Source: Rhyacichthys aspro (lineage: Eukaryota; Chordata; Actinopteri; Gobiiformes; Rhyacichthyidae). From it: a stretch of DNA of 64,000 bases. Both the position numbers and the translations under genes were made by a program. The DNA is taken from the NCBI GenBank assembly GCA_036850595.1, contig CM072159.1:2470529-2534528 (forward strand), read 5' to 3'. This document shows, piece after piece, positions 1 through 13,600 of the stretch (positions are counted from its first letter, which is position 1; each line of letters starts with the position of its first letter). The notes beneath the pieces were generated by a model, which was not told the DNA's origin, ran no database searches, and saw only the letters and a list, made by a program, of their open reading frames with translations.

Positions 1-3000
1 ACACTTCAGAATTGTGGAGACCAAAAACATAATGAATACACTTCTTAAGAGTCCTGTTTTTTGCGTTTCTGACTTAAGTAATGAACCAGAAAAGTAAAAA
101 GTACAAAGAGGAAGGCTACAATCAAGGGAGAGTGTGAGACTTTACCTCAATGGGTTGGACAAGTTGACACCACTGACTTTTAAGTCAACAAGAGAAGTAT
201 TTATAATTACTTTGCTAGCAAATAAATAATAACAGCATCTCCACTGTACTCGTGTACATTTAATGTGGAGGAGTGTTCAACCATCCTCATCTCTGAAGTC
301 TGTAGTCTCTCTTCCCAGTTAGACCAGAGGAAAACCAGATCAAGAATGGTGTATGGCTATTGTGAAGTAGCTAACATTGTTCAATGTGAGATGATGAAGT
401 CTATCTGGACACTTTTTGACCTGATGTTTTACTTCTGTCTATAATCACTTAGTTGTTACAGCCTAATATCCCTGCTCAGATACTAATAAAGTACAATTTA
501 CTGTTTCGCTCAAATCAAAAATAAGAACTGGGAACCTTGATTAAACTCTGTTTCCAGACTTTACAACCAGACAGCACATACATTAAAGGCATAATATGTA
601 GATTTGATGGAGACTTGTTGTAAACAAACCTAGCCCCAAGGCTCTTTTCTTCCATAAACTCTGATTGAAAGCTACTCAATCCCAAAAATCATCATGCATT
701 TGATTGAAAATAAACGTCAAGGTTAAAATTATGACTTTCTGAGAAAAAAAACAAACTGTACAACTATAACTCAGAAAAGGTTGCATAGTGAAGGAAGTCA
801 AGAAAAGTGTGCTTAATGTACAACACATACAGTTGAAGGAATAGTGCAAACCATGGGCAAAGCCATGGACAAATCAGTGCATAAAGCAGCTTAGGTACTT
901 GAACATGTACAGCCCTAAATCTGAAATCTTCTTTGCATAAATCTTAATATTAATTTTAGAGATCTTCACTGAATAAAATGCATCTTTCTTCCCACAAATG
1001 TATCTAAATTCACACGAGGATTCAGTCAATTGGAAAGTAAGTACAACAGGTTTGAGTGAGTGACATATATGCAACAACACCCAAAAACATGCTTTATTTG
1101 TATTTATGTCACAGTTTTTAATCAGTTCTTCCTGGAAATGCCACTGCTCTCATCCCCACTCACTGCCCACTGTCCCCAAGACAGCATCTTCTCCTGTTTG
1201 AATATACATCTGTGGTTCTAGACGAGAGCTTTTAGTGGCCACAATGACTTTTTTACTGCCACCACACCAGATTAAGAGGCACTGCGAGACAGATGGTGGC
1301 AGCAAAAGAGACATTTTGAGACATGTATGAGCCAAGTCTGGGTTAGCATCACTTGATGAGCTGATGGCAGCGGAGAGATGTAGGAGAATGAGCGCTAACG
1401 AGATGGAAATGAGGCGGAGTGTGAGATAAAGGCAGCTGATATCAACTAATTGTTATGGCCTAGAAATATGGTCTAAGGAGTGGAAAATCAAATGTGGAGC
1501 TCATACCACACAGCTACGTGCTATTATATTACCCAAAGAGGCCATTTCTGATGTATGTACAGTACATACTCATGTACTTTAACATCAGCCCATTTAGCAA
1601 AATAGCAGTTATGGAAAAAATTTAAAGCTTTCCCAAAAATGTTTGTGTGAGGAAATGACTTGCTGACTAGCTGATGCCTACTTAAAGCACAAATAAATAA
1701 TTGTTTTAAAGGGTATCACCCTTTTAACTAAAAAAAAAAAGAAAATATGAAATAAATGAGACAAGCTATGGAAAGCAATGTTTTGTTTTTTTGTTTTTTG
1801 TAGATTTGACAGTTGACAAATCTGGAGACAAAAAAACACAGATTTGAATGACACAACACTAACGATCTTGCAGGCTTTACATGGCTTTACATGATTTATG
1901 TACAAAATGGCCAGATATTATTATGACAACAAATCAAACATGCAAAAATGCAACATTGGAAATGGACAAAAGGATCACAATCCACTTGTCAAAATGAAAT
2001 GTAACTGAGGAAAAAAATAAGAATGTGTACAACAGCAGTCTGCCAGATTGTAATACATTACAGAGAGTATATTATACAATGAAGGTACAGTCATCTTACA
2101 GTTGTCAAAAATGCAGGGTAAATGCAGCAGACTCTAAATATACTTCCTGAAGTGTAAACCAATACGTTCCTAATAGTGACAGGTGACAGACCTTGACTCA
2201 TCCACTAAAGGACAAATATGGAGCTTTTCTTGAGAAACTGGGGACTTTCTATTCCATTCACACTGCAGTATGAGCCACCTCCACCAAGACGCTATGCTCG
2301 ACTTGGCTCTGGCTCTACATAGCTCTATCTTTGGAGCAGGTCAGACCAGTGGGACAGACACAGCAGAGGTGTCAGGATGGAGATAATAACACTTATCATC
2401 ACCACTCACTTCATGAGCCACTGTGTTATTTTTGTTATCTCTCACCTGGACCAGCTGAGGCTATTTCAGAAGGAGCAAAATAACTTTAAATACTGATCAG
2501 GGATTTCAAACTCCAACAATCTCCAGCACGAGCAGCATACAAAGAGACAAACTGAAAGTCATCAGTCTGAGTCTCAACACTAATATCTTGTTTTATAAAT
2601 GCATAGAGTTGCATTTTTAACCGCTGACACAGATCCTCTGACTCAGAACCAGTCTTTTACCTCTATTCCTTTTTACAGCAAAAAACCACAACGGTAAAGC
2701 CATATATAAACCCACTACCCAGACTGAGTGCTGCAGTAGCTCACCACTCCATCTAGTGGTAGAAATTGACATGATAGGATTGAGCACAGATTCCTATCCT
2801 CAAAAACATTTGTGGGAATTTCCCCACAAATATATAATTTGGGTTGAGTCATCGAGACAAGAAAAAGCCACCTCACAGCCTTTGTCACGTTTTAGAGAGC
2901 ATCCTGGCTTTTCTGTAAAACCTGACCTGTAATGTATAATATTTACACCATATTAGGTCTTTCCACAATGAGGCAAAGGCAACACTATCAGAAAAACTGC

Positions 3001-6000
3001 TAGACAAAATCAAAAGCTAAAGGCACATGGCTTTTGGATAAATAAACTAAATTTATAATATTAAACATTAAAGGCAAGCTTTTTCTGTTTTTCCCCCCAT
3101 AATTAGAAAGTCTCATAGAGTCATCAATTTTTCAGCTCAAAAAAGACTGGGGCTTAGAAGATGCTTCTTTATCTGTAATGCTTTTGGATTGAGATCTTAG
3201 TTTTGTCATACATGCTGTTATGGTACAGTAAAACTTCACATAAATTCTTTTAACATGACCAGTATATTTACTTATTCTACAGATGGACCTCTTGAAAATG
3301 TATGTTCAAATAGACTTCAAACAGAATTTTACCGCAATATTTTATTTAATAATTTCTAGTATTTATTTTGAGTATTTTCCTATAAAAAGAGATTTCAAAA
3401 AGCTGTAATTTGTATGTACTATTATTATATCCCTGTATTAATAACAGTAAAAACGTGTCAACCACAGCTGCCAGTTTTTACTGTCAATTTTTTTAGGTAA
3501 CCTATTGTGTTGTAAAGAAGTCGATTATAATGTTCCTATATCTGCAAATTAGTTTTTTTGACACAACATGCCATTTTCTATTACATTTAACGGCAAAAGC
3601 CAAAGACTCCATGGCTAACATGTAGGACTTACGTTAGCTAACATTAAGTGAAGCCCTGACCTGTGAAGGACACCACACCGATCAATGCTTAACATCACTT
3701 TCAGAGCATTAACAGGCCTTTCCCATCACCTGCTGAGTGGACATTTATTTTGGTTTATATCCGCTGATACAAGACAGGTGATAATGAACAGGAACATTAA
3801 AGCTCACTCCAACATCACCAACTTATGGCAAATTGCTGAAAGGTTCATTTACCAAACATGGTGTCGATACGAGCTGATGTAACAGAAAAGCAGAAAGAGT
3901 TTTGCCGAAGAAAACCGGCTCTCCCTGTTTGCTTAATTTACTCTGATAAGAGATGGGATAATTACAGTGTTACAGAACATCGAATTAGCAGCAGGAAAAC
4001 ATTAGCACTCGAACTGCAGTAATAGCCCTGTGACGCTCCCAACGCCTACTGCATTAATGAGTTCAGGGTAAGACAAACTCAAGAGGGTAATGCACCTAGA
4101 CAAGCACTTTTCTGATGAGTAATGATATCAGTGGAGAGAAGACAATTCGACTAACAAGAGTAATGAGGCTAAAAAGGAAGTTAATTAAGGACTAAAGTTA
4201 CTGGCAGTTGGTGTTAAGTCATACGTAAACATACACATCAAATGCACAAATGATCCCAGAGTCAGTGATGTGGTCTTAAAACCTGGATAACGAAGGCCAG
4301 ATCAATAGCTTATAACAAGCACACAACAGAATGAGTGTGTTTTAAGAACCACTGTAGAGTTCTAAACCCACCTTATCTTTTACTGTGACAGATGTCTATA
4401 ACATTTTGACAAAAAGCACCATGGTCAAATAGGACACATGTTTGTGGTGTGCATACTGAAATAAAAACTAACCACGTATTTCCTATGACCTAGATCATTC
4501 AACAGCAGTATGTGACTGTTATCTAAACAGCATAGTGCCTGTGACAAAAATAATTCTGAAGCAAACATTAAAAATGCGTTATTATTAGCTAGAATAAAGA
4601 AGTGAGAAAAGCCTCACTTGTAGAAGCGTTATTTAAGAAAACATGTTTTATGATTTACTTTTGAATATGACACATAGAATGTATAAATAAGATATGACAC
4701 CACAGCCAAGGGGTAACCAAAGGAGCTACTAAGCTATGGTAAGCTTATTTGGACTGTGTCGTGCCATGCTTTAAACTTTGAATTAGCTTGCCTAAAATTG
4801 CATTATTAGGGAATGATAGCTGAACTGAGAGAAATTTCAATCACTGAGCACAGATGATTAGTTAGGTAATTATAATTCACTTCATATTAACCACATCATG
4901 GGCATCTCCCATGAGAACACCAGCTCATAAGACCCATCCATTGCTCATCCATGACACATGTGGTTTAGGGGTGAGTGGAAGACCAGATCGGCCATTGGTA
5001 TATAAAACCTCATTATACTATTGAGACAGTTCTTTACATTTTAATATTCAACCTCTCAACAAGCAACCTTATAACTCATATGTAATTTTTTTTTACCAGC
5101 CTATACAACTTTAATAAATCAGTTGAGGGATCTTAGCATAGTTTCAACCAAAAAGTTTGACATAACACATTGCTAAACTGCATCTGTGGTACGTGCAATA
5201 CAAATACAAAATAATGCTTCATGAAGTTCACTGCTTCTTCACCAGTTGTTAGCATCTCTAGCTACATCATGTGTCACCATGGCTAACTTAGTCACATCAT
5301 ATTTGCTGTTTGCCAACCTCTGATCTTTTTCCAGTGTTGCAATTACGCTACAAAAGATGAAGCCAAAATAAAAAATCGCTGTAAGAAAAACTAAGTATTC
5401 AGTAGTTTGCTGATCCACCTTGAGCCACAATAACTTAAAGTAATGCACTACTGCATTCTGCCTTATTGGATATTGCTTTATCATTTCTTGTGTGAGTGAA
5501 AAGTTGAATGTTTGATTTTAAAGACTGGGCTATCAAATGGACAATGGATGATTTGTTTTGTTGTGTTGTCAGAAAGAAAACAAATATGAGGTGATATCCA
5601 GTTTGAGATGTACACGTTACTGTAAATATTGAAGCCATACATACCCTTCTATTCTCCACATATATACGCCTGTACAGCTCCTCGTGGTGCTGTACTCTGT
5701 GTTCCAATTTGCGCAATCAACAATGCACAGTGAGACATCTCGGAAGTGTCTCACTGTGAGTTCAGTCACCAGTATGTCTACTTTATTGTGAAAGCATTTG
5801 ACAAGGGCAGTCAGGAAATGGGGAATAAACAGCGTCTGTTGCAGAAGAGTGTACAGAGGGTTATGTATGTGGAGTGCTACTGAATGAAGGAGCACTTGGA
5901 TGTGAGCAGCTCTTCTCTGGCAGATTTTTTTCCCCATTCTGAGTCGGACAGTGAAAACGCTTCCTGGGGCAGAGGGTGAACAAACACAGAGCTCTCCACT

Positions 6001-6439
6001 CAGGCGCAATGGAGAAAAGCTAGAGATTCCTCCTGCTCAGAATAATGAAGCAGAAACGGGCATCTCTCACAATAAAACAGCAAATTCAAGACCACCCACG
6101 CCTTCAGCTGAGGAGGAGGTGCTCAGTGAGGTTTTCTTGTGTGTCTACTGGTTTGGTTAAAAGTATTGTATGCGCTTATTTCATGATAGAGGGATATTAA
6201 CATTTTGTTAATCTGCACAGGGGATTCATTCTCTGCATTTATTATTACATCAACCTGCTGGAGAAACCTATAAGGAGCAATGGGCAGTTAAGAACTGTCT
6301 TCCAATCTGCACCAGCAGGCCCCTCTGCACTCTAATGCTACATAAGGCAAGGTTCAAAGTAACAACCTACAGTTTTTTGTGGAGTTTAATTGCTACTTGT
6401 TTAATATGCATGGAATGAGTTGCTGGACTAAAAGAATCT

Positions 6440-6600
6440 AACCTGGTCAGGTGCTGGTCAAGTGCTAGTCTGATCTGGTCTGGTCCTGTCTGGTCCTGGT
6501 ATGGTGCTGATCTGGTCTATTCATGATCTGATCAGGGTCTTGTGCTGGTCTTGTGCTGGTCTGGTGCTTGTCTGGTCTGGTACGGGTTTTGTCAAATCAT
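6440..6600. repeat. Degenerate CTGGT/GGTGCTGGTC minisatellite
   Basis: About 160 bases are made of variants of CTGGTC and GTGCTGGTC with interspersed CTGATCTGGT units. The copies have drifted, so this is an old simple or minisatellite repeat rather than a fresh expansion. It lies deep in CACNA1B intron 3. Confidence 0.8.
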
Positions 6601-7389
6601 GAAGGACACAAATATAATGTTTTAAGCTGACAGTCATCAGTCTGATATAAACACACTTCATAATATTCACTCACACTCACACTGGACACTACTGTTCACT
6701 GCTGCAGTTTCCTGTAAATATTAAAATGGTGCATCTTTTTGAAAACACCAGCAAGACTGCTCCAACAACAAGCCATACCATCACCATGTAAGATCCAAAA
6801 CCACAACACAGAGCACTGCTGGCGACATGTGAATGCTGAGGCTGGACAGTCAACGTCATGAACACTGACATTCATTTGAGAGCAGCAGGCAACGGCCATG
6901 AGGATCCAAAGGTCAGCCTTATTTACAGTCAGCCTCATAAACCTGGGAATACAGCACAAAATGTGCTTCATACTGACTCCAGAACACTAAACAGGAAGAA
7001 TTTTTGAACTAAAGTTGCTGCTACTGAACATTTTTACTATCATGTATACAAAAATGTATTTTAGTAATTAAATGAATAGTGGTCTGTCAGTGTGTGTCTG
7101 TAAGTGTTGGCACAGCAATTGACTTGCAGTTATTCAGGGAGTTACCCACCTGACTTTCTAAGTAGCTGGGATAAGCAACCTTGGAATGAGCAGTAAATAA
7201 ATAAATAAATTCAATGAATACTCTAAAAAGTAAAAATGTCAGCACAACTATGTTGTTATTATGTGTTACAGAAAACTGTTAAAACTTTATTGCTGGCCAA
7301 TTAAATCAGTAGTTGAGATATGACTAGTACAAACTGTCTCTCTCTTGACAACATGTAAACTGTGGCAAATTACACATTCAATTTAGTTT

Positions 7390-7660
7390 GGGTCCTGTAA
7401 TCAGACTGTCCTTTACACAAATCATCTTAAGGGCTTCCACAAAAAGCATTTGCAAAGGGAAAGTACTTTAGATGAAAACCTCAAGTTGAATGGATGAATC
7501 ACCTGTCAGTAACCACCTATCGCCAGGTAACTTTATCCGATCAGAGCAACAGTAACAGTCTAGTACTGCCACACCATTGGTCATGACCAGCTGTGGTTCA
7601 GTCGAAACGACACAGCCTTGAAGGGGACAAGATTAGTGTATGTGAGTGCAGTAACCCACA
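7390..7660. repeat. Dispersed repeat, copy A (resembles 19990-20520)
   Basis: Two blocks are shared in order with the region around 20000-20500. One contains GGCTTCCACAAAAAGC followed by TTGCAAAGGG. The other contains CATTGGTC followed by ACCAGCTGTGGTTC. Conservation is patchy, so this is probably an old dispersed element whose family I cannot name. Confidence 0.4.
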
Positions 7661-9792
7661 AATCTTATGAGAATCTAACTGCTGCACAAGTGAAGGGTCA
7701 CATCCTACCTGTATTAAAGCAGTGCCCAGATGGAAAAATACAAGACAGAAGCATATAAAACTACTGCGACTTCCTGTGACTTTTAAAATTTTCAACCATT
7801 ATGGGTGTTTAAAAAGCATATAGTACATGGCTTTATTGTGATATAACACAAACTGGAAACTGGCAAAACATTGAGCAGTTTCAATAAATCCAGGCAACAG
7901 CGCTGCAAAAGAAAACCACTGTAAATTGTGCTTTGAGTGAACCATACACATTGAAAGGTAACACACAGACCTGAGAAGACACGGCAAGATTCAAAAGAAA
8001 AAGACTAACTTGAAATAGAGAAAAAACCTCCCACCAAACTCAGCTTTCGCCACATGATTCAACTTGCACTTAAATTCTTTTGTCCTGTCATTTTACCAAC
8101 TCATTTACAGAGAAAGGAAAATGCCAGGTTAATTAATAAATAAATTAGAACACTGAAAACGCAAATCAGGTGTTTTACCACAGAAGTGTTCATGTTCATG
8201 GATATGAAGGAAAATGTGTGTAAATGTATTTTAAAAAATGTAATAATTGAAAAATGGCATCAAATAAAAAAATGAATTGAATTTGGTTTTATTTTGTTTC
8301 TGAGCTCTACAAGTATAGTTTTAATTTGTGAGATTAAAAATAAAAATTCTGTTTGCTTTGTCTAAGGCTAGTCTGCTGTTATTGGTCACATGACCCACTC
8401 TGTTGCAACAGGTTGTCCACAGAACAGTTTGCCCCAGACTCTTAACTTACTGACCATTATATCCTGCTGAGAGGCCTACTGTGTTCCTGATGTACCTCAC
8501 TATGTAACATATGGCAAGGCTGAACTTCCATTGAGCTCTTTTAAAAGTTTCGAGAGCTACTATTCTTAGGACACCAACAGATGTTTCCACGAGCTAGACT
8601 ACACACATGATATGCTTGGCAACCCATCCAGCGGTGACACAAACAAAGTGTGAACGGCGTATTAGTCACTTCCACATGTGTACTCCCTTCAGTTACTCTG
8701 CTAACATGTGATTAATGCACTCTCTGCTATTGAGCCACTGACAACACAAGTGGAGTCGTTCCTGGAGAGGCCTGTGTTTGACCCTGGAGGCTGTGTGTCG
8801 TTCATGAAGCAGATTACTCCTGGTGTGGTCGTCCCGCCAAGAGCCTGTCAGAAATACAGTAGATCCCCATGCAGCCAGCAGCCATGTCAGAAATGAATAC
8901 AGAACATGGAAGAGGGCCAAATGGCAGTAGGAAGGCCAAGAGCTCTATTAAGTCACCTGATTTCACTGTAATTTAACAAACCAGACATCATTATGAAATA
9001 TAGCCATACTTGGCCCATCTCTTTTTTACTGGACGGTTCGGGAAGCACACGCTCAGATATTTTCATAAACAAACATTTTACTCAGTCTGGACCTCTCGTC
9101 TACAAACAAACAGACTTCAGATATGGCAGAAATGCAGGCTTATTGTTGATTTGTGTAAACAAGCCCGCACATGTTCATGGTACCAGCCTGAGCTATTAGA
9201 CTTTTGCACCTAATAAGCACACTGTTGTCATCACTGATATAACACTAAAAAACAGTGTAACTTTATTACCTGGACATGCAAACCTGATAAATCAGAGGGT
9301 TGTTCTTCCCCTGCTGCTCTCTGTATTTAAGCATATGGGCTACACCACCTAAAAGCTACAAGCTAAATACCACAGCTTACATAGCACCACACAATCATGT
9401 GTTCATCACTTTTTTCACCCATGTTTTTCATTAGAACAATGTGTTCTCTTTTGTTTTCCTGAGATTATAAGTGCCCTGTTATGCAGGCCAAGCAATGGGG
9501 AAAAGTCATCTCCAACTGTAAAGTGGCTTGTTTTTTAGTTAGCTCATGTTTTCACAAAACAAATATAGGAAATAAGAGATTAGACTCAAATAAATTAACA
9601 ATAATTCTAGGGAAATAAAAGTTACAAATACACGGTCACTTAGGGCTACTGTATAATCCTGAACCAGCACACAGTAACACACATGAAGGAGCCAGGCTAG
9701 GTTTAGGCCCTGTGCTTCCTCATCAGAGACTGAAGAGATTACCCTACACAATGGTAACATTACGGTGCCCACATGTGCTCATATTGTACATA

Positions 9793-10760
9793 GTAGGTTC
9801 AATTTTATTTATATAGCCCAGTATGTTTATGTTTATTAAGATCTCAATTAGCATCTGCAGCATACTGCATCAGCTACTCTTCCTGGAGTCATTTTACATT
9901 ACAGTAAATACAATTTTACTTTTACAAAGAATAAAACATTTTTACAAAAATACATAATTGAACCACAACATTGTATTTCCTACCAAAATAATAATTTAAT
10001 ATGCTACTATACTAATACAGACAGAGTCTTATTTGCAGTATGGGGCAGTTATTAACATAGAAATTGGGCATTTAAATATGAAACAAATATTGTTTTCATT
10101 TGTAATATGTTGTAGTCATACACTATACACTTACAAATTAGTCATATCAATATACCTATACACAGTTTCATCTAGATAGCTTCATATATTTTGTGTACCA
10201 CACCTACAATCATTTAAAATCACTATTTGTTCTAGTTGTAATATATTTTCTCTTCAAGGTGTGTTCTTACTTCATTGATAAATTTCCCTGAAAGTTGTGT
10301 TGTCAGCAAATGGTAAATCGTTTGCAAATATTGTGTACAAGAGATGCCCCATGCAATTGCCTTGTGGCATTCCATGTTTTACAGTTTTGATGTCTGAATA
10401 ACTGCCATTATAAAAGACCAGTTCAGAAATAATTGCTAATAAACTTTACAGCAGATTCTGCAAGGCCATAACATTCAAGTTTCTTCAACAAAATCTTTTA
10501 TTAAGTCTAAGGCTGCAGAGAAGTCTAGTAAAACAGTTCCTATTATATTGTTATGTTCCATTGCCCATAATCAGTCATCTGTCATTTGGGTTAATGCAGT
10601 TGCAGTGGAATATTTAATATTATCTCTGTATGCATATTGACAATTTGTTAGCACATTATTGTCTTTGAAATGAATGTTCATACATTATTTTTTAAATAAT
10701 TTTCTCCAAATTGGATGGAAACTAATGGGTTGGGTATTTATTTCAGCAAATCACTCAAAA
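9793..10760 (-). mobile_element. Decayed LINE reverse-transcriptase fragment
   Basis: Reading the minus strand gives recognisable pieces of a non-LTR reverse transcriptase in several frames. A GTVLLDFSAALDL block lies at about 10540-10500. An MPQG...LLYTIFANDLP block lies at about 10375-10300, followed by FADN where an active enzyme has the YADD catalytic motif. Stops and frame changes separate the blocks, so the copy is dead. The motif set fits an L2/Rex1-like clade, but the clade is not certain. The sequence at 9805 (TTTATTTATATAGC) is a string often met at fish repeat ends. The element sits antisense on the plus strand, so its sense strand matches the CACNA1B transcript. Confidence 0.75.
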
Positions 10761-13229
10761 CACCCAGCCGGGGAAAAATAAAAACCTCAGGGAGAACCAC
10801 AGAAGGAGGGATCCACTCCCAAGTGCAATAGATGTGTCCAGGTAATAAACAGCTCGAGGAATGTCCAGAAATACATAAGCAACATCGGCTAATGGTATAA
10901 AAAACATCTATTGTACATTAGTAAAATATACAGTAGAATACCGACCTTCTATAGAGAATGATACAGTGATATTAACCTGTGTGCTGATATTAATGAATGG
11001 GTCCTACAGCTGCATCAGTATTCCTGCAGCAGAGCAGGAGTTAAACAAGTGCAAGTTCTTCAGTTTTATTGTTCCCACATACAATGACAATAAAAGTCAT
11101 AGTAGTATTTTAGTGTGAAGTGCCCCTAAGTGGAGAATATACCGTCGGAGCTGGTATCAGTCTGCTGGGACGTGAACAGTCTGGACCCAGCAGTAGTCCC
11201 CCATGGGCTTCACAGTGACCCACTGTTTACAGATCCTTACAGACAGGCTCCTCATAGGCTCAAGGCTGCTCAGTGTGAATGAGAGCTGCTGACACACATC
11301 AACATCTGAACAGCACTAGGATCAATGTATCCAACAACAGACAGGCCCTGAGAGGAACTGGGACAAGACAGGACCTGAGCCACTATAACACATAGAAGAC
11401 ATGGCATTAGCATATGTATTTTCATTCCACTGCATGTGTAGTGCACTCATTTCTCTCATTGTCTCATTTTTAGTCAGATTTAGTCTCTTGATTTTTTTAT
11501 CTACAGAGACAGAACAGGATAGGGCAAAGGAACAGACATAAAACTTGAATAATTTATCGAGGGTCGGTTTTAGGAGCAAGGCAACATTTTTAGTTTAAAA
11601 ACAAGTGTATGTGTACAATAGGAATATTTTCATACACTTTCAGATATTGTTTTTCTCTTCAGTTGTAAATAAATGTGTAAAAGTGACGTGAAGCTGGAAG
11701 CAATATAGGCAAACTCAATAATGATAAGAAAACACTGCTGCCTCTATCAGATGAATGTGGATTTTTTTAATTTTTTTTTGCCATTTCTTTGGGAAGGGTC
11801 TATATAGACGTAAACCCTACACTGTGTACTCCAAGAAGGCACAGCTTGTGGAGTAACCTGGTGGATGTCAGAGCTACACTACATGATCAGACAACATACA
11901 AGTCACATTATTCATGTTGTGAGCCTCCCTGTGCCATGCGTGTCTGAAGTGTCGTGTTGTGTGTGGCCTTGTGCGCAGCCTGGTCTTGTAAATCAAAGAC
12001 AGATAAATAAGTAAAAACAACCGGCCAGGCTTTGTTTCCGTGGAGATGACAGTGGGATCGTTGTCTTCACTGATTGGCGCAGGCAGTGGTTGCCATGGCG
12101 AGGGGGGTGGGGTGGTGGCCGGCAGTAAAAGGCCATGTGAGGCTGTGGTCACTAAGAGAAAGATACAGGCCACTATCAGGTTGAGACACAGACAGAGACA
12201 CTCAGCAGAGGTGGACAAAACACACATGTGACCCCCTGCCCTCCATCCACAGAGGCTTAAAGACACCTGCTAATCAATATCTATTATAAACCAATGTTAT
12301 TTTACACCTAAGTCAATCTTACATGCTATTTTCATTTTACATTATGTAGCCTACACTTCAATAGTATCATATTTTATTCGCCGATGAGAACCTGGTATTA
12401 ATGTTTATTATTATTTGCTTAAACGAGGAGTATGCAATTTTTTATGCATCTGAAAAAAGAACTGTTTAATCACCTAATAAAATATCATAAAAGGAATCGT
12501 CTGCGGAAAAAACAAGACCTTAAGACCTCATCTTGGAATTATTAACAAGGAATTTTCGGTCCTGAACAAGAGCTTTGGCCAATCACATGCTCGCTTCTTG
12601 AAACAGGAGTGCTCCCATTGGACGACACAGCTTGTCAATAAGGAAGTAACTGCTACGAATAAAACAGAGAAAGTATATATTCAGCGCAAGAGAAACAATG
12701 TGAAATGGATAAATGGTCAGTATTTTTTGTTAAAGGAGAGGTCCCTCTGTTTTTGGGTGTGAGTGGTGTCTGAGATGGGGAAGACAAAAAGACAAGTTGC
12801 TTCTTGTCTGTTGCCTGTGGTTATTGTGAGAAAAACTGAGTTCTTAGTGGATGACCTTTAAGTTTTTATCATCTCCCAGTTTTAATATTTGTACGTGTTT
12901 TGACCTAATACAACAACAGAACTAAATTTTCACATTCATATGACTTTTCCAGCTAGAAAGCATGTTATACCAATCTGCAGTATCCTTAGCTTTAAAATGA
13001 CCCCTTTGACCCAAATTGACTTCACTTCACTTTAAAATGATGTAATGCTACATTTTTTTTTGACTTTGTGCTTCAAAAAGCCCCTACGCTGCTGAGAGAA
13101 GAATAAAAGACTAAATGGCCTCCCACTGTTCTAGAATTATCCCTGTGATTGTCACTCAACCTTTCCTATTGTACATTTTTCCCAGTAATAATCACACAAA
13201 GCTTGATTCTGTGAAACCTCACCACCACT

Positions 13230-13600
13230 GTGTGCAGAACCCCTCCTGTCGGTCTTTGTTGGATCTTGGCCTGTGATTGGCTGCTCTGGGCTGCATTGAT
13301 TGGCCCCAAGGCAGCGCACGCAGATGTATTCTCTTATTAGTGGCTCCTAATGCCTGATCAGGAGCGATTAAAGGTCTGCCGCTGCCTCCAGCCACAGGAT
13401 CATTTAGAGAGGCTTTGTCAGAAGTGGACGGATGTAATTACCCCAGAACCACACAGTGGGACCCGAACTAACGCTGCTCCGTCCTCTCGGAATGAAAAAA
13501 GGCTCCAATGCTTCATTAGTTTATGTAATATGAGGTCATTAATACAAATGAACTCAGTGTTTTCATTTCAGATAGATGGGACTGTCAGCTGAATGGGCAC
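13230..13600. promoter_or_regulatory. Candidate conserved non-coding element in CACNA1B intron 3
   Basis: This block has a mixed, non-repetitive composition unlike its surroundings. It carries two inverted CCAAT motifs (ATTGG at about 13276 and 13299) and several homeodomain-type TAAT cores, including GTAATTAC near 13435 and TCATTAAT near 13535. There is no consistent reading frame. The call is a composition-based guess, as no alignment could be run. Confidence 0.25.

Larger units (their letters stand above)
1..9790 (-). other. cacna1b: CACNA1B intron 3, distal part; no gene seen
   Basis: This stretch lies downstream of CACNA1B exon 3 on the minus strand and is read as part of its third intron, which continues past the left edge. 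I looked for exon 4, which should encode the S3-S4 voltage-sensor segment, and found no match. Both strands are AT-rich with many stops. The only organised sequence I see is a degenerate CTGGT-type repeat near 6440-6600 and a short dispersed repeat near 7390-7660. Short open frames here have no family resemblance. Confidence 0.6.

Noticed and set aside
5617..6009. 130-codon minus-strand open frame
   Set aside because: No family resemblance, it overlaps other frames on both strands, and its composition is ordinary for intron. Frames of this length are expected by chance here.
8693..8920. Overlapping open frames on both strands
   Set aside because: Both are short, neither has family similarity or splice sites, and open frames on both strands at once are typical of stop-poor non-coding DNA.
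11874..12266. 130-codon minus-strand frame with a hydrophobic stretch resembling a signal peptide
   Set aside because: No recognisable domain or splice context. The plus strand is open in the same place, and the hydrophobic run is followed by proline-rich low-complexity sequence.
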